27,179 nucleotides of DNA from Promethearchaeota archaeon (GTDB lineage: Archaea > Asgardarchaeota > Lokiarchaeia > Sigynarchaeales > SOKP01): NCBI GenBank assembly GCA_014730295.1, contig WJIN01000259.1, positions 1 through 27,179 on the forward strand, in the 5' to 3' direction. Positions 8,180 through 16,739 of this stretch are shown one piece after another. Each line of letters opens with the position of its first letter. Position 1 is the stretch's first letter. The notes under the pieces are model-generated. The model worked only from the letters and a program-made list of their open reading frames with translations, was not told the DNA's origin and made no database searches. Both the position numbers and the translations under genes were made by a program.

Positions 8180-9382
8180 TTATTGGATTGGATTTTGAAT
8201 ACGAATTGATTTATGAGCATTATCTTCAATAATAGCGACTATTGCTGTTATATGTTGTTTTGTTTCATAAATTATTTCTTTCGCATCTTTTTTATTCCAT
8301 TTTGTAAAACCGTATAGAAAGGGTGCCGTTTCAAACAATCCTTCTTGTAAACCTGTTAATTTTACTGTAGCACCTTCCAGGTCGTTGTTAGAATTATTTC
8401 TAATCGCAATTTTATACGTATAGAGTTCATCTTTTTCGGCTATTAGTTCTATTGACTCCATTTGGAAATCTTTTTTAAATTTCGGGGAGACTCCTTCGAA
8501 TACGGAGGGTGCTTCGGATGGGCCTCCAGAAAATAAATCTGCCGCGGTTTCCTCTTCCTCAATTAATTCAGAACTAATCATTATAGGTAATTCAAATTTT
8601 ATCGGTTCTTTTCCAGACGTCTTTCTTCCAATAACCATTAAGGCCCATTTTGAATAATCCCCATATTTTATTCCCCAGTGTTCTTTCTCTGATGGTTCCC
8701 ATAGATAATTATGGCTCGGCTCCGCGATCTCGGGAACTTTTAATAAAAGATATCCCTCCTTCGTATTTGATTTAGTTTTTGTTTGTCCTGCGATGGCAGG
8801 AGGTAGCTCCTCTACCTGTTGGCAGCTCCTTCCGTATTGTTCGCAATGACAGACTAAATTTGCTTCTTGGAGGAGTCGTATTTCAATTTCTCTCAATCCT
8901 TCTGAGGAGTAATTGATTTTTATAGTCTCGCCGGGTTTAAATACATCCTTCTTTAAATTTACATTCAATCCCGAAATTGAAAATGAAAGAGGACTTGGTT
9001 TTTTTTGACTTGCAGTTTTTTTTGGTTTAATTATAATTTCTTGATTACGTTTAACAATAATATCCTCATCAGGATTTACAGGATTCGGTTTCCGCAAAAG
9101 TAATTGAAGTCGATACTCCAAGTCGCGTTTTTCTATAGTCGGGACAACATTATTCTTAATTGTGAGTGCTTTATCTCTGATATATTTTCCTTCTTCAAAT
9201 TTCCCCTTGGAAAAGATTTCTTGTTTAGTAATTTGGAGATCTTTCTGACAAGGGGGAGAGGTTAATAATCTGATCCCGCTCCAAAATAAGTCGGTCTCCT
9301 CTTCAAAATTAAAATTAGCCCTTACCGGAAGCTTATCACCTTGGATAACAAAATCTTTAAGCGGGGTTAATTCTAATTGCAT
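8180..9382 (-). CDS. Probable arrestin-like (Spo0M/arrestin-fold) protein
   Basis: In this 400-residue soluble protein the segments look like beta-sandwich strands. An N-terminal domain starts MQLELTPLKDFVIQGDKLPV and covers residues 1-115. A linker rich in Lys and Pro follows (about 118-133), then a second sandwich (about 135-270), an acidic linker (EEEETAADLFSGG, near 276) and a third smaller domain to the end. The strand pattern and the start with a gain-of-function-like binding strand resemble arrestin or Spo0M folds, which are expanded in Asgard archaea. This is fold-level pattern recognition, not a motif match. A cluster CHCEQYGRSC near residue 180 could bind metal or form disulfides. 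No signal peptide or membrane span is seen. The function is unknown; a trafficking or scaffold role is speculation. Confidence 0.55.
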   Translation of the reverse strand: MQLELTPLKDFVIQGDKLPVRANFNFEEETDLFWSGIRLLTSPPCQKDLQITKQEIFSKGKFEEGKYIRDKALTIKNNVVPTIEKRDLEYRLQLLLRKPNPVNPDEDIIVKRNQEIIIKPKKTASQKKPSPLSFSISGLNVNLKKDVFKPGETIKINYSSEGLREIEIRLLQEANLVCHCEQYGRSCQQVEELPPAIAGQTKTKSNTKEGYLLLKVPEIAEPSHNYLWEPSEKEHWGIKYGDYSKWALMVIGRKTSGKEPIKFELPIMISSELIEEEETAADLFSGGPSEAPSVFEGVSPKFKKDFQMESIELIAEKDELYTYKIAIRNNSNNDLEGATVKLTGLQEGLFETAPFLYGFTKWNKKDAKEIIYETKQHITAIVAIIEDNAHKSIRIQNPIQ

Positions 9383-9702
9383 ACTTATTACAAGTCAAAG
9401 AATTTTAATGAAGTTTATGATATAAAAAAAAATGTATGGAGTTTTAATAATGTTTATAATTGATTGATAAGGAAGTAGGATTTAATAATTACGTACTTTA
9501 ATCTCTTTTAACTTTTTGAAAAATCTTAAATCTTTCTCTCTTTTTAACTATATTCTATAATCTTTTCTTCAATAAATTTATAAAATACTAAATTATTAAA
9601 AAAATTGAGATACAATTGAAGAGCTATAATATTAAAATACAATTAAAGATGACCCTTTTATTAATTCAATAAATTTTTACTTTTTGACTCACTCTATTGA
9701 GT
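9383..9702. other. 320-base AT-rich divergent intergenic region
   Basis: No credible ORF or RNA gene is seen. It must carry the promoters of the arrestin-like gene (-) and the HAD gene (+). A loose direct repeat, ATACAATTxAAGA, occurs twice near 9611 and 9638. A TATA-like stretch, AAATTTATAAAA, lies near 9577. Nothing else stands out. Confidence 0.5.
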
Positions 9703-10407
9703 ATGAGTTTACGCGGCACGATAAAAGCTATTCTATTCGATTTAGATAATACTTTAATAGAGATAGATATTGATGCGTTTGTGAAAAATTATGTATTATT
9801 GTTAAGTAATTATGTGAAAGACTATGTCCCCACCCGAAAGTTTATCCCACGACTCATGAAAGTCTCGCAAAAAGTGGAGCAAAATAACGGTGAAATGACT
9901 AATGAGGAGGTATTTGCAGACTATTTTTTCCCTCTTGAGGGATATATGAGGGAAGATTTGGAACCAATTTTCGATGAATTTTACATAAATGAATATCCAA
10001 AACTCCAAAAATTTACCAACGAAAAACCAGAGGCTCGTCATACGATTGAAAAAGCCTTTCAAAATGGATATAAAGTCGTTATCGCTACTACGCCTCTCTT
10101 ACCCGAAACCGCGATAAAACAACGCCTCACATGGGGGGGAGTCGGCAATTTTGAGTATGACCTCATTACCAGCTATGAACATGTGTCCGCAACTAAACCT
10201 AATCTACTTTATTATGAAGATATCTCACAACAAATCGGTGTTCCGCTAGAGGCCTGTCTTATGGTAGGGGATGAAGATAAGGATATGGTAGCTAAAAAAA
10301 AAGGCTGTAAAACCTTTTTAATCCCAAGCCCCAACACAAAACTCGATCCTGAAACCCCAGAACCCGATTATCAGGGAAGCCTCCATGATTTAAAAGAACT
10401 TCTTTAA
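9703..10407 (+). CDS. HAD-superfamily hydrolase (phosphatase-like)
   Basis: This protein of about 234 residues carries all four HAD motifs. Motif I is ILFDLDNTL (nucleophile Asp13, acid/base Asp15). Motif II is VVIATTPL near 125. Motif III is the Lys in SATKPN near 165. Motif IV is LMVGDEDKDMVAKKKGC. A helical cap (about 25-110) sits between motifs I and II, the C1 cap arrangement of the phosphoglycolate phosphatase/haloacid dehalogenase class. It is a cytosolic Mg-dependent phosphohydrolase; the substrate cannot be read from the sequence. ATG 9703 is preferred over TTG 9697, which would add two residues. It converges with a membrane-protein gene 52 bases away. Confidence 0.88.
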   Translation: MSLRGTIKAILFDLDNTLIEIDIDAFVKNYVLLLSNYVKDYVPTRKFIPRLMKVSQKVEQNNGEMTNEEVFADYFFPLEGYMREDLEPIFDEFYINEYPKLQKFTNEKPEARHTIEKAFQNGYKVVIATTPLLPETAIKQRLTWGGVGNFEYDLITSYEHVSATKPNLLYYEDISQQIGVPLEACLMVGDEDKDMVAKKKGCKTFLIPSPNTKLDPETPEPDYQGSLHDLKELL

Positions 10408-10459
10408 TTGAATTTAATATCTCCCTTAAAAAGAGTTCTAAAATAAATAAAAAAATAGT

Positions 10460-11302
10460 TTAATTTTGTAATTTAACCTCTAGATCTATAGTATTTCTGA
10501 TTCCTAATTTTTCGGCAATTTTCCTAATATATTGTATCCGATGGTCCTTCAAGTAGTCCAATATGAGCAAACTTGGCATAATAGAAGCAGCCAATAAAAA
10601 TGGGAGTAAGAAGGTAAGGACACCATCAAAAATGATGTTTATTAATTCATCATTACGGGCTAAAAAGGTAAGAAGAATCGAAATATAGGAAATAATAACT
10701 CCTACACCAGCATAGCCTTTCAATGCATATGTATACCAATTACCGACACCCCGAACCTCAATGATAGCGTTCTTTTTTTGAGTCTTTTTAATATTCGTAT
10801 AGGAGATTCCCGAATCGTTTAAAAACCACGCCCCAGCAAATAAACCCGCTGAAGGTCCGATAGTTAAGACCAATGTAAAGATAAATGTCATAAAAAAAAT
10901 ATTAGTTGGGCTTCGCTCAATAAGCATCATTGGTCGTATAACTAACTTTTCCAGGAAAGGTGCGAGGATCAGACTTAGGTTCATTGCCATTAACCCCGCA
11001 AACACACCTCTAAATGTTCTCTTAAACTCTGCTGGTTTTTCCTTCTCTTGAATTCCGTATTCCATTTGTCTTCCAATGATATTTTTATGGAGGAAAAGAT
11101 ATATTGGTGGCAAGAGATACCCAAATGCCAATGTGAATATAATTGAAGGAATGAATAAGAGGAGCATAAGAAAGAAGAGCTGAATTCCATCTGTACTGCC
11201 TGGCAGAAATCTGTAGGTCGCTTCATTTTGGTTTATAATAGGAAGTAATACTGCTAAGATAATGTAGATAATTAACGAGATGAAAATCGATTTATATTTC
11301 AA
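10460..11302 (-). CDS. Hypothetical polytopic membrane protein
   Basis: This 280-residue protein has about six predicted membrane spans: 7-23, 42-67, 100-118, 134-158, 195-215 and 225-248. A charged loop of about 25 residues lies near 72-98, and a basic soluble tail of about 32 residues (IQYIRKIAEKLG) follows the last span. No recognised transporter or enzyme motif is seen. The start is TTG at 11302: an in-frame TGA lies 12 bases upstream, the next Met is residue 46, and GGTGAG on the minus strand (11312-11317) provides a ribosome binding site at good spacing. It lies alone between the HAD gene and an antitoxin-like gene. Confidence 0.7.
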   Translation of the reverse strand: MKYKSIFISLIIYIILAVLLPIINQNEATYRFLPGSTDGIQLFFLMLLLFIPSIIFTLAFGYLLPPIYLFLHKNIIGRQMEYGIQEKEKPAEFKRTFRGVFAGLMAMNLSLILAPFLEKLVIRPMMLIERSPTNIFFMTFIFTLVLTIGPSAGLFAGAWFLNDSGISYTNIKKTQKKNAIIEVRGVGNWYTYALKGYAGVGVIISYISILLTFLARNDELINIIFDGVLTFLLPFLLAASIMPSLLILDYLKDHRIQYIRKIAEKLGIRNTIDLEVKLQN

Positions 11303-11366
11303 AATAAAGTCTCACCAATCTTTTTGTTTAATAATTGGACTTGATTCTTTATAATCTTTCTAATTA

Positions 11367-11425
11367 AATCTCCTAAATTGAATCTATAGAGTATATGAAT
11401 GTCAAATAAAAATATCTAGGAGATT
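11367..11425. repeat. Inverted repeat, 9-bp arms
   Basis: AATCTCCTA at 11367-11375 is perfectly complementary to TAGGAGATT at 11417-11425, with a 41-base AT-rich spacer. It lies in the 278-base gap between the antitoxin-like gene and the TTG-started membrane protein, both on the minus strand. It could be an operator, an RNA hairpin in the leader of the membrane protein gene, or chance. Confidence 0.4.
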
Positions 11426-11580
11426 AAGGTTAAGACTAGTCATCTCTTCTAGTTTGGCAAGTTATTAAAATCTATTCAGAATAGTGGGATACTTGAAATA
11501 GAAAACTCACTCATAAAAAAATCTATTTTCTCTCTGGGCTATATGAAATACCTTTGTTGAAACAGATTATTTCTGAATTA

Positions 11581-11730
11581 TTAATTTAGAGTGATTTGAT
11601 TATCAAATCTGGGATTCATTTCTTCATCTAATAATTTCTCGATAAGATCTGAGAACGTTCCATCCTTAACTTTGAGTTTTTTCAGTTTTTTATAGAGATA
11701 TAATCTAATAGAGATATTTTTTAAAGTCAT
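11581..11730 (-). CDS. Orphan VapB-type ribbon-helix-helix antitoxin-like protein
   Basis: This 49-residue protein starts MTLKNISIRLYLYKKLKKLK and continues with GTFSDLIEKLLDEE. That is the layout of archaeal VapB/DUF217 antitoxins: a short DNA-contacting strand followed by two helices of a ribbon-helix-helix fold, usually written as xxTIxIxxxxYxxLxxxKxxxxSFSDxIxxLL. ATG 11730 is preferred because the longer in-frame start at 11772 adds 14 residues outside the fold. VapB proteins repress their own operon and neutralise a PIN-domain ribonuclease. No PIN protein is encoded next to it on either side, so it is either solitary or a free-standing regulator. Confidence 0.6.
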   Translation of the reverse strand: MTLKNISIRLYLYKKLKKLKVKDGTFSDLIEKLLDEEMNPRFDNQITLN

Positions 11731-11907
11731 ATATATTTTCCACATATCTATGTAGATTATCTCCATCCTCATTTTTTATCCTCAATTTTTAAAAACTATA
11801 ATTTGAAGATAGATCGATTTTGTGTCAGATTTGACTTATGATTTTGTGAGTCTAAAACACAATGTTAAAAAAGAGTGAAAAGTAAAAAATAAGATAGTGC
11901 TTTATGC

Positions 11908-12816
11908 TTATTCGGTATGAGCTGAAATGATCAAGTCGGCAAAGAGTTTCATATCATTTAAGAGCGTATTGACTTTATCCTGTGATTCCATATCAATTTC
12001 ACCCGATTTCATAATAAGTACAGAGATAATATACTTAAAGATATGTAGCTCAACTTCCTTTCCATCCTCATTCCGACCTCTAAACGTAGCTGAATCCGAC
12101 ATAAAGATATTTTCTCGGACCGTATTACATGCATTAATGAAATCTCGCAAATCCCCTCGTAAGGTGAGACCACTGCTTACCCCTTTTACATTGTGGACAA
12201 TTACATTCCCAGAAATATCGGAAATGATTACTTTGGCGCCGATTTCTTCTAATTGTTGTTCTGCTTTTTCCACGTGGCTCTTAAGTTCCTCGTAGGACGA
12301 AATCAAAATATCTCGGAAAATTTTGGCTAATTTATCTTGATCGTAGATGCTGGTAAGGTATGATTTAAACTCATTATCCTCGAACATATCCTCAAAGATT
12401 TCGCGGGCTTTTTTGACGTTTGTATCCAAGAGCTCTTTCTCATAATCTTCTGTATCATATTTATGATAGAATAGGAAGATTTTGGGCTTCTCATTATTCT
12501 TTCTATAGATGTCCAATAATCCTTCAAAATACTGTTTTGATTCTTCAAAACTATCGGGATCATGGAGATCTACAATGGGGATTAGGATGTCCGTCCCTCG
12601 GAACACTTCGGGCTTTTCCATGTACTCTTTACGGTATTGTTCTTGTCCACCAAAATCAAAAATTCCGACTTGGAGCCCTAAGAATGGATGCCTTCTCGTT
12701 TCGTATAAAATAGTCGGACTTAATGACTTCGTATCTTCTGGACTTTTCGCCGCAAATGCAACGCTGTAAAGACTGGTCTTTCCACAGCCAGATAATCCAA
12801 CTAAACTGATTTTCAT
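11908..12816 (-). CDS. Rag/Gtr-like GTPase with C-terminal roadblock-like region
   Basis: This 302-residue protein has the two-part plan of eukaryotic Rag/Gtr GTPases (about 310 residues). The G domain at 1-170 has P-loop GLSGCGKT (7-14), switch I Thr35 in LSPTILYE, G3 DFGGQEQY (54-61) and the Rag-specific G4 HKYD (118-121) in place of NKxD. Then SIYDQDKLAKIF matches the Rag stretch joining the G domain to the tail. Residues about 180-302 alternate strands and helices like a roadblock/longin domain (VIISDISGNVIVH, then an amphipathic region and IISVLIMKSGEIDM). Rag proteins signal amino-acid state to TOR at lysosomes as heterodimers; the archaeal role is unknown. GAGGAG on the minus strand near 12826-12832 serves as ribosome binding site. 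Confidence 0.88.
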   Translation of the reverse strand: MKISLVGLSGCGKTSLYSVAFAAKSPEDTKSLSPTILYETRRHPFLGLQVGIFDFGGQEQYRKEYMEKPEVFRGTDILIPIVDLHDPDSFEESKQYFEGLLDIYRKNNEKPKIFLFYHKYDTEDYEKELLDTNVKKAREIFEDMFEDNEFKSYLTSIYDQDKLAKIFRDILISSYEELKSHVEKAEQQLEEIGAKVIISDISGNVIVHNVKGVSSGLTLRGDLRDFINACNTVRENIFMSDSATFRGRNEDGKEVELHIFKYIISVLIMKSGEIDMESQDKVNTLLNDMKLFADLIISAHTE

Positions 12817-12934
12817 GTATTATCTACTCCTCTTTTGTTTTTAACTACTTCAAATAATAATTAATACTTCTTTATTTTTCTTAATATTCTTTTATTCTTA
12901 ATTTTTAGTTGTATAAAGAAATTGATATATTGGG

Positions 12935-14428
12935 TTATTTTTTCAACTTGTAGGTTTTTGAGTATATCTTTCCGTATTTTTGCGTCGATGCTTCTATAAG
13001 CACTTCACCAAGTATTAATTCACCGTCTTTTTCTTCTAATGGATAATTAACGTCAATTTCCTCATAAGGAAAGAGCTCTTTGATTTTAGTATTCCATACA
13101 TTCTTTTCAAAAACGTCGTCTACGATGGCAATCCTGATCTTTAGATCTTCAAGTAGGAATCCGATTGTATTTGTTATCGATAATTCTAAGGTCTTTGCCT
13201 CTTCATTGAGGTTTCTCTTCACACTTAGCGCCCGACGAGCGTCAATGATCGGTTTTATATCAAATGTAGGTTTTTGCCCTTCTTCTGGTTTTGACTCGAT
13301 TTTCGGTTCCTCTGCTTCATCTCTATCCCGTACGATAAAGACCTTTCTCTTCTGAATATTATATTGACTCACTTTCTTCAACTTAGCAAGGAAAAGCACT
13401 GAATTTAGATTGATCGCGTTGAATGGTTCTACGGTTAAATATCCTTTTTTACCCGCATCTTCAATAATTTCCGTACCAATACCAGAACGTGAAAAAACCG
13501 TATTTTTATTTGCACCGCTTCCTACGGATCCCACTGAAATATCGGCTTCTTCTGCCGTCAGATCAGTACAGAAGTTGCAGCTTGAAGATTTAAATTTATC
13601 TAATTGGCTAATCTTGTAGGATTTTACCGGTTCTGCATCTTCATCATAGTAAATATGGAACTTTCCTTTACTGATATCCATCTTTTTCACTTTTGATAAA
13701 TCTACTCCTTCTCTTTCAAAGAATGGATATAAAGCTTCTGGTGCGAATGAATCCATACAAAATAGCCCTATGGTAAGGATATTTGCTCGCATGAAATATT
13801 TTAGCATTCCCGTTGGTGAATTGTACATCTTATTAACCGCATTTATATTGCACGGAGTGCCAACAAATGCAATGGAACGATAATCTTCCCGAACTGCCTC
13901 CATTAAGGCTTCAACAGTTTGCGAATGGCAATAAATAGATCCAGATGATCGAATCGCATCGTCTTTATTTGTGATAATTTGCGCAACCGGGAACCATGGA
14001 TTCTCCGGGTCCTTCATCGTGACTATGGCCGCATCGATTAAATGCTCGTCAAACAGATAGCACAAAAGACTGGTCACAGTACCTCCATCTTGATATCCAA
14101 TGGCTTCGGGGATATCTGTGTTAGTCACGTATCCCGTTTTGAACTCTCCGATAAGTTGATCGGGATCTGTAATAGTTCGAGGACACTGGTTATAACATAT
14201 CCCGCATCCTGTGCACTTACCGACTAGCTTGGGCTGCCCTGCTAAATGATCCCATTCTAATACGGGACACACCGCAGCACATGTACCACATTCGGTACAC
14301 ACGCCCGTACGAACAATCTCCTTCATCAGCATACCGTAACTGTCTTTCTTTCCCTCTAATTTTTTTTGTATGTAATCGAAAGAATACTCGTATTTTTTGC
14401 TTGCTTTTTCGGTATTATTTTCGGTCAT
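12935..14428 (-). CDS. FrhB/FdhB-family F420-dependent flavo-iron-sulfur protein (free-standing)
   Basis: This 497-residue protein resembles the beta subunit of F420-reducing hydrogenase or formate dehydrogenase, which carries FAD and Fe-S clusters and exchanges hydride with F420. Two 4Fe-4S motifs lie near the start (Cys44, 47, 50, 54 and Cys72, 75, 78, 82). The FrhB N-domain follows, with YQDGGTVTSLL and FVGTPCNINAV. The FrhB C-domain comes next, with IGLFCMDSF, SSSCNFCTDLTAEEADISVGSVGSG and a glycine-rich flavin-binding end. An extra C-terminal domain of about 120 residues (from about 380) has no recognisable motif. It is a monocistronic minus-strand gene with AAGGA just before the ATG. 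Its partner could be the HdrA complex encoded 3 kb away or any other oxidoreductase. Confidence 0.85.
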   Translation of the reverse strand: MTENNTEKASKKYEYSFDYIQKKLEGKKDSYGMLMKEIVRTGVCTECGTCAAVCPVLEWDHLAGQPKLVGKCTGCGICYNQCPRTITDPDQLIGEFKTGYVTNTDIPEAIGYQDGGTVTSLLCYLFDEHLIDAAIVTMKDPENPWFPVAQIITNKDDAIRSSGSIYCHSQTVEALMEAVREDYRSIAFVGTPCNINAVNKMYNSPTGMLKYFMRANILTIGLFCMDSFAPEALYPFFEREGVDLSKVKKMDISKGKFHIYYDEDAEPVKSYKISQLDKFKSSSCNFCTDLTAEEADISVGSVGSGANKNTVFSRSGIGTEIIEDAGKKGYLTVEPFNAINLNSVLFLAKLKKVSQYNIQKRKVFIVRDRDEAEEPKIESKPEEGQKPTFDIKPIIDARRALSVKRNLNEEAKTLELSITNTIGFLLEDLKIRIAIVDDVFEKNVWNTKIKELFPYEEIDVNYPLEEKDGELILGEVLIEASTQKYGKIYSKTYKLKK

Positions 14429-14659
14429 ATTTATCCTTTTATTAAAATTCTTAGTAATTATTATGCTCTTTTAATAATCTATTAAATTTAAATGGGCGTA
14501 TTAAAAAAAAGCTTATTAAAACGAAAGTTAACCAAGTTGATAATTTTAAAAAAAAATTATAAGTGGAAGATTTAATTAATAACTTTAATAACAAGGTTAG
14601 TTCTGAGTTTCTTCTAAATTCCAGAGACTTGGAATTGTAGAGTGTAAAATAGGATTTAT

Positions 14660-15025
14660 TTAAAAATATAAAACATTCAAAACCACCAAACTACACGCAC
14701 CGATAAGAATTATTCCAAACATAACTACAAATATCCACTGCTTTTTCTGTCCATAATATCCCGCAGAATTGATAACGGCGTAAATTACTAGTCCCATAGC
14801 CAGAATAAATACATATTGTGCCCAAGGAACTCCAATAAGAAGAAATATACCGCTTAAAAGGGAGAGCGTCCCCATAATCATTTCAGCAGTAATATGAAAT
14901 TTAATTGCAATTGGTTCCGTCTCTAATTCAGGTACTTGGTTTGTTAGAAGTAACATTGACCAGAGTCCTATAATACCTATTCCAATGATAATTGCGTAGA
15001 TTCCACTAATTATGAGAAGTACCAT
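14660..15025 (-). CDS. Small hypothetical four-TM membrane protein
   Basis: This 121-residue, strongly hydrophobic protein has four predicted spans (about 3-28, 48-66, 70-90 and 96-119). A short polar loop, NQVPELETEP, lies between spans one and two, and a GYYGQKKQ turn lies before the last span. No signal peptide cleavage motif and no functional residues are recognised. The layout is that of small DoxX-like or generic four-helix membrane proteins, but the identity cannot be set. It is flanked by the HEAT-repeat gene upstream on the same strand (115-base gap) and by the FrhB-like gene downstream (about 230 bases of AT-rich DNA in which I see nothing). Confidence 0.65.
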   Translation of the reverse strand: MVLLIISGIYAIIIGIGIIGLWSMLLLTNQVPELETEPIAIKFHITAEMIMGTLSLLSGIFLLIGVPWAQYVFILAMGLVIYAVINSAGYYGQKKQWIFVVMFGIILIGACSLVVLNVLYF

Positions 15026-15140
15026 TTTCTTGTTTTCACTATTGTATGATGGAGAATATAATTAATCGTAATAAAAAATTCTTATGTATATATACAGTTA
15101 AATGTCTTGTTAAAATCATTACTAATTTTTATAATGATTT

Positions 15141-16739
15141 CTAATTCTGAGATCCTTCTAATCGTTCACTGATTGCTTTTATCGCATTTTGCGCAGAGAT
15201 CTGCACTATTCGATGAAAATCATTTACATTTGCAAAAAGCGCATCGATGGCAGTTTTACCCCCAAATTTTTCAAGAAATTTGATTATTCCCAGTTTGATC
15301 TTATAGCATTCATTATTATGTTCCTTTAGATAATCACTCAGACGTTCTCTGTTTTTCGTCAGAAGTCTCCTTATCTCCTCATTAGAATGAATTTTATACC
15401 AGTTATCTTTGTAAATATTAAGCACCGCATCAATCACAATTTTTTTGAGCAACCAATATACTTTTGGGTTTTCTGCATATGTTATCAAAGGTTCAATTGC
15501 TTCAGGACCCCCAATTTTTCCTAAAGCGATAATTGCATTTTTTTTCACGTCAATATTTTCCTTTCTTTTTAATAATGCGAGTAAGGGATCCACAAATTCC
15601 TTATTGCCCAGCTCTCCTAAAATATAGGTAATAGATTCTTTGAGAATTTCATTAGGATGGGATAATTGGGATAATAAAGTATCATAGTTAATATTATTAT
15701 CTTGGAGATAAATTTGTTTAATCGTGTCAATAATATACCACTTCATATCCATATCAATATATTCGAAATCAATATCTTCAACATCTAGTGATTTTAGTAA
15801 TTCTGGAATGATTGAAGCATCTCCAATATCAGCCAATGCTTTGATCGAGGCGATACTTATTTCGCTATACATATTATCTATGTTTTCCAATAATAGGCGC
15901 ATTGCGCTCTTGATCTTTAACTTCCCTATCAAATATATCGCATTTTCTTTCGCGATGAAATCCTCATCTTTTACTAATTCAATTAATTCTGAATTTATCT
16001 CATCCCCTAATAACCTAAAAATTGCTAAAATCCTTTTAATTAGTTCCTTATCTTTTTTATCAATAAGAGAAAGCAAAGAAGTAAAATCCTTTTTGTGGCT
16101 TGAGATACTTTCTAAAATTGATGGATGCTTTATCTTAAGATAATTGGAATCGTTATAGCTTATATTTAAACTCGAGATATATTTCCCTATTAATTTCACA
16201 AGCTCAATTTTACACGAATTAGAAATATCTGTTTGAAATGATTCTAAAAGAATAGTAATTGCCTCATTTGGAGGTAATTTTAATAATTCATAGCTCACAT
16301 ATTCTCTGGTGGCGTTATAGTCGGAATCCAGGTATTTAATGAACAAATCTATTTCTGGTTTATCAAATTTGATATTATGAATGGCTTTTAGTACCGTTTT
16401 TTCCATTTCAGCATCAAGTGCATCCGAGGAATTTTCCAAAATCCATTTTAGGGGTTCAATGGATTTTTTCAATTTAATCTTTCCCATAGATCTCGCAGCT
16501 TCACATTTTAAATCAATAGTTTTTTCAGAAATTATTACATTCTCCAACGTTTGAAAACAGACTTCCTTAGCATTATCCGGTATTTTTTCTATGGATCCGA
16601 TTATTTTTATTGCTTCTTTTCTTGTGGAAAGCTCTTCTTGGGAATTTATAATCTGAATTAGTAATTGGACTGCAGTAGAGATGCCTAATTCTTGCCGTTT
16701 ATTATATACCTCTATGGGATTAAATTCTAGATTAGACAT
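15141..16739 (-). CDS. HEAT-repeat (PBS-lyase-like) protein
   Basis: This 532-residue protein is built almost wholly from helix pairs of about 30 residues. Clear HEAT units include AAIKALADIGDASIIPELL-like, YILGELGNKEFVDPLLALL and AIIALGKIGGPEAIEPLI around residues 275-410, and AARSMGKIKLKKSIEPLKWI near 85. The repeats act as a protein-binding solenoid; relatives modify phycobilins or serve as scaffolds, but no catalytic residues are seen. No signal peptide or membrane span is present. The start at 16739 has AGGATAA as a plausible ribosome binding site. It is transcribed away from the hdrA operon and shares the 349-base region between them, so common regulation is possible but unproven. Confidence 0.85.
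   Translation of the reverse strand: MSNLEFNPIEVYNKRQELGISTAVQLLIQIINSQEELSTRKEAIKIIGSIEKIPDNAKEVCFQTLENVIISEKTIDLKCEAARSMGKIKLKKSIEPLKWILENSSDALDAEMEKTVLKAIHNIKFDKPEIDLFIKYLDSDYNATREYVSYELLKLPPNEAITILLESFQTDISNSCKIELVKLIGKYISSLNISYNDSNYLKIKHPSILESISSHKKDFTSLLSLIDKKDKELIKRILAIFRLLGDEINSELIELVKDEDFIAKENAIYLIGKLKIKSAMRLLLENIDNMYSEISIASIKALADIGDASIIPELLKSLDVEDIDFEYIDMDMKWYIIDTIKQIYLQDNNINYDTLLSQLSHPNEILKESITYILGELGNKEFVDPLLALLKRKENIDVKKNAIIALGKIGGPEAIEPLITYAENPKVYWLLKKIVIDAVLNIYKDNWYKIHSNEEIRRLLTKNRERLSDYLKEHNNECYKIKLGIIKFLEKFGGKTAIDALFANVNDFHRIVQISAQNAIKAISERLEGSQN

Noticed and set aside
15724..16143. A 139-residue + strand ORF over the HEAT-repeat gene
   Set aside because: It is antisense to a well-supported HEAT protein, is Ser/Ile-rich low-complexity sequence, and has no recognisable domain.
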